Positions 6,049 to 14,200 of a stretch of 19,793 bases of DNA are shown one piece after another. The notes under the pieces were generated by a model. It was not told the origin of the DNA, ran no database searches, and saw only the letters and a list, made by a program, of their open reading frames with translations. Numbering within the stretch: the first letter of the stretch is position 1; every line of letters begins with the position of its first letter. The position numbers and the translations under genes are program-made. Origin of the DNA: an uncultured Collinsella sp. (GTDB lineage: Bacteria > Actinomycetota > Coriobacteriia > Coriobacteriales > Coriobacteriaceae); contig CABRZC010000032.1 in NCBI GenBank assembly GCA_902475375.1, positions 1 to 19,793 on the forward strand. The letters are read 5' to 3'.

Positions 6049-7812
6049 ATGGCAGATTCCACCACTGATTACAACAATCTAGATCCCTTGGGTGACGAGA
6101 CGGCGGTTGTCGATGAGGTTGAGGCCGCCGTCTCGGGCGCTCGCAAGAAGCCACGCGCTGTCGATATGGTCCCCGAGGAGCCCGACGCGATGGCGCCGGA
6201 CGAGGAGTATCAGCTCACACCGGCAGGTCGTCGTGAGCGCATTGGGCAGATCGTTCGCCTGATCAAAAAGTACCGCGTATGGGATAACCTCACGCCGGTG
6301 CGTCTGCGTCGTCTGCTCGAAGAGCTCGGTCCCATGTTCGTCAAGATGGGGCAGATCCTGGCCAACCGGTCCGAGATTTTGCCGCAGCGGTTTTGCGACG
6401 AGCTGCGCCGCCTGCGCTCCGACGTAGACCCGGTGCCGTATGAGGTAGTGCTCCGCTGTCTGGAAGAGGAGTACGGCCAGCGCTTGGGGCAGATGTTCGA
6501 CGCGATCGACCCCAACCCGCTCGGAAGCGCGTCGCTCGCGCAGGTACACCGTGCCCGCCTGGTGACGGGCGAGGACGTGGCCGTTAAGGTGCAGCGCCCC
6601 GGCGCGCAACAGGTTATGGCGCAGGACATCGACATCATTCGCTCGGTGGTGCGCATCGTTTCCAAGTTCGTCAACACCGATCAGTTTGTTGACCTGCACG
6701 GTGTGGTCGAAGAGCTGTGGACCTCATTTCGCGAGGAGACCAACTTTTTGGCCGAGGCCAAAAACCTCAACGATTTCTATGACTTCCACAAAAGCGTGCA
6801 CGGCGTTTCGTGTCCCAAATCCTACCTGGACCTTTGCACCGAACACGTCGTGGTCATGGACTACATCGACGGCATCTCCATTGCCGATCCCGAGCGCCTG
6901 GTGGCCGAGGGCTATGACCTGGAAAAGATCGGCTCGGCGATCGTCGAGGACTATTCGACGCAGGTGCTCGACGACGGCTTTTTCCATGCCGACCCGCATG
7001 CGGGAAACATCATCCTCAAGGACGGCATTGTCTACTTTATTGACCTGGGCATGGTCGGGCGCATGTCGAGCCACGACCGCGGTATCGTCAAGGATATGAT
7101 CTTTGCCGTGGCCGAGGGCGATGTGCCCAAGCTCAAGGATTCGCTCATGCGTTTTGCCGTGACGCGCGGTGATTCGGCCGAGCTCGATCATTCGGCCTTT
7201 TTGTCCGATTTGGACTTTATCGTAGCCGACTTTGCAGGACTCGATCTTAAGGACCTGGATATCGGCGAGTTTTTGACCTCGTTGCTAAACCTGGCGCGCA
7301 AAAACGACGTTGAGCTGCCGAGCGTGGTGACGATGTTCGCCCGCGGCATGGTGACGCTCGAGGGTCTGCTGACCGAGTACATGCCCAACGTCAACATGAT
7401 CCAGATCATCCAAGCGCACATCAAAAACGAGAAGAGCGCCTATGCGCGCGTCCGCGAAATGGGGCGCGACTTTGCGGCGAGCAGCTATCGCGCGGCAAAA
7501 GGCTCGCTCGAGGCGGCCGAGTATCTGGGCTTGGCGTCGCGTATGCTCACGCGCGGCCAGCTTAAGGTGAACACGCAGATCATGAGCAGCGATAAGGCGC
7601 TGCGGCAGCTGGGTGGAATCATCGACCGCATGTCGATGGCAATTGTGATCGCCGGTCTGTTTATCGGTTCGTCGGTGGTGTACTACGCGCGCATCGAGCC
7701 GGTTGTGTTTGGTATCCCGGTGATTGGCTTTATGGGCTACGTGAGCGCGCTGGTGCTGGCGCTGATGCTGGGCCGCGAGATCTGGCGCAACAGCCACGGC
7801 GGCAAGCGGTAA
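6049..7812 (+). CDS. AarF/UbiB/ABC1-family atypical kinase-like membrane protein
   Basis: This is a 587-residue ABC1 (UbiB/COQ8) family protein. Visible motifs in order are KMGQ (K99-Q102, the family-specific KxGQ), the Ala-type loop GSASLAQVHRA (159-169), the ATP-site Lys K180 in VAVKVQRPG, FREETNFLAEAKN, the catalytic HADPHAGN (H313-N320) and the metal-binding DLG at 332-334. Two hydrophobic segments at about 541-585 anchor the C-terminus. The N-terminal 60 residues are acidic and probably disordered. Family members act as ATPases or kinases supporting isoprenoid quinone or lipid metabolism at the membrane. Ubiquinone is not expected in this kind of organism, so a ubiquinone-specific name would mislead. 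The start codon has no strong SD and lies 8 bases after the previous stop, consistent with coupling. Confidence 0.92.
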   Translation: MADSTTDYNNLDPLGDETAVVDEVEAAVSGARKKPRAVDMVPEEPDAMAPDEEYQLTPAGRRERIGQIVRLIKKYRVWDNLTPVRLRRLLEELGPMFVKMGQILANRSEILPQRFCDELRRLRSDVDPVPYEVVLRCLEEEYGQRLGQMFDAIDPNPLGSASLAQVHRARLVTGEDVAVKVQRPGAQQVMAQDIDIIRSVVRIVSKFVNTDQFVDLHGVVEELWTSFREETNFLAEAKNLNDFYDFHKSVHGVSCPKSYLDLCTEHVVVMDYIDGISIADPERLVAEGYDLEKIGSAIVEDYSTQVLDDGFFHADPHAGNIILKDGIVYFIDLGMVGRMSSHDRGIVKDMIFAVAEGDVPKLKDSLMRFAVTRGDSAELDHSAFLSDLDFIVADFAGLDLKDLDIGEFLTSLLNLARKNDVELPSVVTMFARGMVTLEGLLTEYMPNVNMIQIIQAHIKNEKSAYARVREMGRDFAASSYRAAKGSLEAAEYLGLASRMLTRGQLKVNTQIMSSDKALRQLGGIIDRMSMAIVIAGLFIGSSVVYYARIEPVVFGIPVIGFMGYVSALVLALMLGREIWRNSHGGKR

Positions 7813-7899
7813 CGATTTCGCGGGATCAGAGGAAGACGGATCCTTTTGCTCGGCATTCCATCCTCACCCTTTTCTATCGCAAACCATAGCTTTTACCTT

Positions 7900-7927
7900 G
7901 GGCTTCGCCTGTGTGCGGGGCCCTTTT
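7900..7927 (+). terminator. intrinsic terminator after the AarF/UbiB-type gene
   Basis: A 9-bp stem (7900-7908 with 7915-7923, including two G-T pairs) closes a CTGTGT loop and is followed by TTTT. A weaker 5-bp GGATC/GATCC hairpin followed by TTTT lies just before it at 7823-7847. The T-run also overlaps the -35-like element of the next transcript. Confidence 0.55.
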
Positions 7928-7953
7928 GCGTGATACCATACTGACAGTAATAA
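7926..7953 (+). promoter_or_regulatory. candidate promoter of the cobalamin-controlled transcript
   Basis: TTGCGT at 7926-7931, a 16-base spacer and TAATAA at 7948-7953. Transcription would start near 7960, just before the 5' strand of the riboswitch P1 helix, which is where it is expected. Confidence 0.45.
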
Positions 7954-7963
7954 TCGATGGCCT

Positions 7964-8136
7964 AGATGGTGGTGCGGAGACGCACGAATGCGTGGTTTTC
8001 CTGCGCGTTTGGGAGAATCGGGGTGCAAGTCCCCGGCTGTACCAGTAACCGTAATTCCTCTTGGCCCGGGATAGTCGCGTCGCAGATCGGACGGCGCGCC
8101 CGGGTCGGTAAGGTTAAGTCGGATCGCCTCCCATCT
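7964..8136 (+). ncRNA. cobalamin (B12) riboswitch
   Basis: The conserved core is readable: the GGTTTTCC stretch, TTGGGAGAATC, then GGGGTGCAAGTCCCC, GGCTGTACC and CAGTAACCGTAA. It closes with TTAAGTCGGATCGCC near the 3' end. These match the B12 riboswitch order (GGGAA, GGTGnAAgTCC, the CTGT/CAGTAA region and the 3' AGTCGGAtnCC box). AGATGG at 7964-7969 can pair with CCATCT at 8131-8136 as helix P1. The family binds adenosyl- or other cobalamins and switches off downstream expression. The 143 bases between the aptamer and the start codon hold small hairpins (for example GCGGC/GCCGC at 8148-8161 and ACCCC/GGGGT at 8193-8206) but no T-run. Control of translation initiation is therefore more likely than termination, though this was not folded computationally. 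Confidence 0.88.
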
Positions 8137-8279
8137 TGTACGCGGCCGCGGCGCATGCCGCCGGTACGCGTTGGGCTCTGGAGGGAAGGGGGACCCCGAT
8201 GGGGGTACTCGAGCGCAATGTGCGCGATGACGTGGGGCAGCCGCTGGGCAATGCTCCAAGTTCAGACAATAGGAGACAA

Positions 8280-11200
8280 ATGGATATGTTTGAGGACGAG
8301 TGCCAGCGCGCCTCGTGGCGTCGCCATGGAGCGATTGCCCGTGGCGTAGCCAAGCGCGGTCTGGTGGCGTTCCTGGCTTTTGCCATGGCTTTTGGCACCA
8401 CGCCGGCGCAACTTTGGGCCGAGGGCGCCGAGGGCATTGCCGAGGCCGTGGCCCAGGCTGCGACGGGCGGCGAGGGCGCGGCGGCCTATGAGGGCACTGC
8501 TGCCGCCGATACCGGTGCGAACGATGCTGCCGTGGAGGACGGCACGGGTACCAGTGACGCTGCTGCCGGTCAGGGTACGACTTCGGGCGCCGCGAAGGGC
8601 GATGACGCCGCAGGTGATGCGGCTGATTCCGGCAGTTCCACCGCGATGCCTGCTGTCGCTTCGGAGCAGGGCGAGCCGAAGGCCGCTGCCGCTTCTGCCA
8701 CGACGCTTTCCAGCGTGGCCAGGGTCTGCATCCAGGACACCAAGGATGAGAACTACTCGTATTCCACGAAGTCCGGCGCGCTCAATGCGGGTGATACGCT
8801 CTGGGCCAATATGTACGATAAGGATGAGGACGACTACTACAGTTCGGCTTATTCCGTCTCCAATCCTGGCACCTGGACTTACACCTGGCTCGCCGGCACG
8901 ACCAGGGCCAGCAGCAATGTCGCCGACTACACCGAGGTCGTAGGCCACGAGCAGTCGCTCACCGTCACCGCCGCGATGGAAGGCAAATACTTCATCTGCA
9001 AGGTGACCGCGGACGGTAAGGACTACTACGGTCCGTCCGTCTCTGATGGCTCGGGCATCAATGCCAACTTCATCCCCGGTCCCGTGTTGGGCGCCGGGCA
9101 GATGGAGCTTAGCAGCGTCAAGCTCAGTAGCGACACGCCGAGCATAGGCGATACCCTTACGGCGACTCCGTACAAGGATTGGTCGAGCCCCGCGGGCTCC
9201 GACGCCAAGGTTACCTACACGTGGTCCGCATCCACCTCGCAGTCCTCGGGCTTCACCAAGATCGAGGGCGCGACGGGCGCTTCCCTCACGGTAACCGATG
9301 ACCTCGAGGGCAAGTACATTAAGGTCGAGGCCACTGCCGGCGTCAACACGGTGAGCAAGACCACTTCCAGCAAGGTCAAACAGGCCGGTGCGGTCGAGAT
9401 TTCGGCCGTGTCCATCATCAACACCAAGGACAACACGAGTGTCTTTGCGGTGGGGGATACCGCTAAGGCCCGCGCCAAGGAGAAGGGCGGCGCGTACGGC
9501 GCATTCGTCGACGCGAGCAAGCTCAACTATCAGTGGCAGTGCTCTGACACCAAGAGTGGCACGTATACCGACATTGCGGGCGCCACGGGTGAGACCCTCG
9601 AGCTTACCGACGCTTTGGGCGGCAAGTACCTCAAGTGCAAGGTGTCTTCGAAGATCGGCTCTTCGAGCTTGACCAACTCGACGGGTGCTCTCGTTGCTGC
9701 CGCCGGTTCAATTAATGTCACGAGCGTGACTATGAGCCCGACTTCGGGCAAAGTCGAGGTTGGCTCCACGATTACGGCGACCGCCAAGGTGGGTTCCACC
9801 GACGTTACCACCGATTCGCATGTCACGTGGCAGTGGTATAAGGGCACCTCGAGATACGCGAGCTCGTGCAACACGCCTATCGAGGGCGAGACCGGCAGCA
9901 CCTTGACGGCGACCGCCGCCCTTAAGGGCTACTACGTCGTGGCTAAGGCCAATGGCGGCTATGGCGAGCAGAAGCCGTACTATGCGGCGGGTCCTGTGTC
10001 CGTCGCTGGCCAAGTTGAGCTTTACGACGTACAGTTTGAGGGCTCTCCCGCCACCAATGGCGTGCACGTGGGCGATACGCTCAAGACCAAGGTACGCAAA
10101 AAGGACGGCTCGAACTACAGCTATATCGAACGTACCGACAATGTGACCTATCAGTGGCAGTATGCAAATACCAGCTCGAGCTACGACTCCGCTTACACCG
10201 ATATCCCCGGTGCTACCAAGGCTACCTATACCGTTGACGCCGTCTATGCCGGCAAGTACCTGCGCGTGAATGTGACGAGCGAAAATACCGTTTTCAGCAC
10301 GCAGAAGAAGAGCTCGTACGGTACGCAGTCCGTTGCCCCGCTCGGCCCCGTGACGCTCAAGGGTCAGTACAAGCTGGCGGGCATCGAACTTGCCGATAAG
10401 AACGTTACGCTGAGTGTGGGCTCAAAGATCACGCCGAGCGTGCAGGTTCCGGGCAGCTGGTCGGGCTCGACGAAGGACGTGCCCGACGATGCCGAGTTGA
10501 CCATGGCGTGGTACGCCAAGGGCGAGGGCGATGCCGATTGGACCGAGCTCACCGACGGCATCGATACGACCGATGGCAGCCTGACCATTTCGGACGCGCT
10601 TGTTGGCAAGCGCATTAAAGTTACGGCGAGCGCTCTCGATAACACGGTTGAGTGGGTTTCTTCCGATAGCGTTACCGCGGCGGGGGAGTATAACCTGCTG
10701 CGCGTGACCACTACGCCGCAGATCAATAGCGATTCGATCCATCTCGTCTCGGGCGATAGCGTGAAGGCGACGGCGCAGGCTAAGCGCGCTGACGGCTCGA
10801 CCACCAACGGTATCGACGTCACCGATCAAGCGACTGTTGTCTGGTACGCGGCTGACGACGCGAAGGCCTCTGCGGCCGACTGGACACTTCTGCCCGACAT
10901 GTCGGGCGCCACGGCAACGGTTTCGGCTTCTGCCGCGGGCAAGTATCTGAAGGCTGTCGCCACGAGCGGCAGCTCGACGGTCGAGCTTGTCTCTGCCAAT
11001 CCCGTGATCGCCGCAGGCTCTCTTGAGGCCGCAGTCCAAAAGCTCAACGATGCCAATAAACAGATCGCCGTTGATTACAGCGCTAAGGGCGGCAACGTCA
11101 ATGACGCGCTGAAGGCGCAGCTTGCCGATCTGGGATTTACCGATATTGACGTCAAGGTCTCCGAGGGCGGCGTTGCCTTTAATGCAGAGGATGACAAAGC

Positions 11201-14200
11201 CACGGTCGGTATCTCCGACGCTCAGGATAAGACCAACGGCGATGTGACCTTCTTCTTCATTGACCCCAACGACTACACCGGTTACAACATCGACGGTCTG
11301 CGTAGCGCCGAGGTCGTGTTTGAGCTGTCGCGTGGCGACGAAACCGAATACTATCAGCCCAGCAAGACAGTGCAGGTTGCTTGGGACGAAGCCCGCGTTC
11401 AGCAGATGCTCGACGATGCTGCCGAGCAAATTGCCATAGGCTACGCTTCGGGCGATTCGGCCGAGTCCGTCACGTCGAATCTCACGCTTCCGTACCGCGC
11501 AGGCTCCAAGAGCAAGTTCGAGGTTGAATGGAAGAGCTCCGACGGCGATGTCATTTGGCCGTCCGGTTATGGCTGGGACGACTACACCGGCAAGGTGACG
11601 CGCTTTTCGAGCGATCGCACCGTAACGCTGACCGCGACCGTTTCGTTTGTGAGCGGTGGCCCGTCTGACGTTAAGGGCGCGCACGACTTCACCGTGACCG
11701 TCAAGGGTGATCCCGAGAAGGTCGCCGCCGACAAGAAGGCGCTGCAGGAGAAGGTCGATGCGGCCTTTACCTACGACAATATCAAGTACTCCGGCACCGA
11801 CGCGGTCGCTAACAAGGATGGCCTGACCGCCGATCTGCAGATGCCGCGCACGAGCACGCTTAATATCGACGGCAAGTACTACAAGGTCGAGTACTCCGCC
11901 AGCACCGATGACATCACGTTCAACGGCTACAAGGGCACGGTCTATCAGCCACTGCCTGGCAAAGAGGCAGCGAAGACCAAGATCACCCTTACGGTGACCG
12001 ATAAGTCCAACGCCGAGGTCACGGCAAGCAAGACCCTCGACTTTGCGATTTCTCCGCAGGACCAGGGCGAGCTCGATGCCGAGCTTTCTCTTATGGAAAA
12101 GGCGAAGGCCGGCTATGCTGCCGCCATTCTGAATGGCCAGGACGCCAATGCCGTTTCGGCGGACATGCACGCGTTCCAGAAGGCGTATCTCGATGCCGAC
12201 GGCAACCTTGCCTGGAGCTACAACAAGACGACGACCGATTCGACGTCCCTTGGTATTGTTCCGGAGGATCTGCCTGGCTATGACGCGATGTCCGGGCAGG
12301 ATTGGCGTCTGTTTAAGTCGAGCAACAGCTCTATTGTCTCCGCAGAGAATCTCAAGGTCACGCAGCCGCAGTACAACACGAAGGTTGTCGTTTCCTCGCG
12401 CCTGACGAGTGAGAAGTACGCTCGCTATGCTGAGCGCTATCCCGACAATGCCACGTATGCCAAGCTTGCCAACCAGGATGTCTCGGCAACGTTGACGGTC
12501 GTGGGCACGAGTGGTCAAAACAGCCCCGAGGTCACAGCGACGTGCTCGGTTATTGGCGTCGACGCCAAGGGCAAGCAGCAGACGTGGGCTGCCGCTTCGC
12601 AGTACACGCTCAAGAACGGCTCGACTGCCGCCGATCTTTCCGAGGAGCTCTTTAAGCAGGCTGGCCTCAAGGCCGACTACGACCCCAACGGCTCTTGGGG
12701 TTGGGTGCTCAATTCCATTACGTCGCCTTTCGATGCCGATCGCACCCTTGCATACGACCATGCTACGGGTGCCTATTGGCAACTATTCATCAACGGCGTC
12801 GCTGCGTCGGTGGGCGCTGGCAACTACAAGCTCGAGGCGGGCGACTCTGTCGTCTGGTGTTACTCGAAGTGCGGTGACGCTGCGCCCACCGACCAGCTTT
12901 CGGTAAGCTGTACCGTTGTCGGTCAGGACGCTTCAGGTGCTCAGCAGACGTGGGCGCAACCTACGACCTCGCTGGTGGAAGAGGGCGCAACTGCCGCCGA
13001 TCTTTCCGAGCAGGTCTTTAAGCAGGTCGGTATTGGCGCCGACACTGGCACGGGCTCGTACGGTTGGTTCCTCAATTCGTTGACCTCGCCGTTCGAAAAG
13101 AACGTGACGCTTTCGACCGAGCAGGTTAACGAGAGTACCTGGAAATACTGGCAGTTCTTTGTCAACGGCAAGATGGCCAATGTCGGCGCCGGCAACTACA
13201 CGCTCAAGGCCGGCGATGAGATTGCCTGGGTCTATGGTTCCGATGGCACCATGCCCGGTCAGGTTTCTGTCTCGATGGAGATCATCGGCAAGAAGGACGA
13301 TAAGGCACAGCGCTGGACCGATCCTTCGAAGCAGGTGTTTGTTGGGGGCACGACGATCAAGGACGCCACTGCCGCCTACTTTGATGCCTTGGGCATCAAG
13401 TCCGAGATGTACGATCAGCTGGGCTTCTGGGGCGTTCACAGCCTTGTCTCTCCGCTTGACGGCACTAAGTTGGCCGGCGCTTGGTCGTACTTTGTTAACG
13501 GTGTTCCCGGTTCTCAGCTCGATAGTGACTACGTGCTCAAGTCGCGTGACAAGATCGTCTGGGCTTATGCTGCCGGCGATACGGTGCCTAATCCCGACGA
13601 GGTCGTAGTCAATCCGAGCGCCCCGCGTCCGACCGATTGGAAGTCCGATTGGGACGGCAAGTCCAATGCGGCGGTCGAGAACGTTTCGACGCCTACGGGT
13701 GCGCTAGCGAGCTCTTGGACGTTCGACTGGAAGGCGTATTCTGGTTCGGCGTATCCCAACGCGAGTGAACCTATTGTCGTGAACGGCAACGTGTATCTTG
13801 CCGTCAACAAGCGTTTGCTAAAGATTGACGCCAAGTCGGGCAAGGTCCTTGCCGAGTCGAATCTTAAGACTGCGGTCGGTTACACCTCGCGCCCGATTTA
13901 TGCGAACGGTTTGGTTATTGTTCCGCTTGACGGCGGTGCGGTCCAGGCTCTGACGGCTGACGCGCTCACAACGGTTTGGGTCACCGACTCCGTGAGCGAG
14001 ACTGCTCAGTCGAATTCTCAGCTGACAATTGATGGCAATTACCTCTATGTCGGCACCGTTGATGTCGACTATGGAAAGGGTACGTACAATAACGGTCATC
14101 TGACGCGTATTAACATCCTGACCGGCGCTGTTTCTTGGCAGCATGTCAATGCCGACGAGGGTTATTACTGGACGGGCGCGACGGTGGGCGATGACTTTGT

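Noticed and set aside
8136..8279. Upstream in-frame extension of the giant protein by 48 residues
   Set aside because: The extension lies in the riboswitch leader and starts in the P1 helix; it has no ribosome binding site, and AGGAG supports the ATG at 8280 followed by a signal peptide.
8703..11020. Possible CRISPR-like or DNA-level repeat array
   Set aside because: The repetition is at protein level with divergent DNA; spacing and unit size fit Ig-like domains, not CRISPR.
10422..12782. 786-residue open frame antisense to the giant surface protein gene
   Set aside because: It has no ribosome binding site or recognisable domain and is a frame shadow caused by the strong codon bias of the plus-strand gene, which has clear domains throughout.
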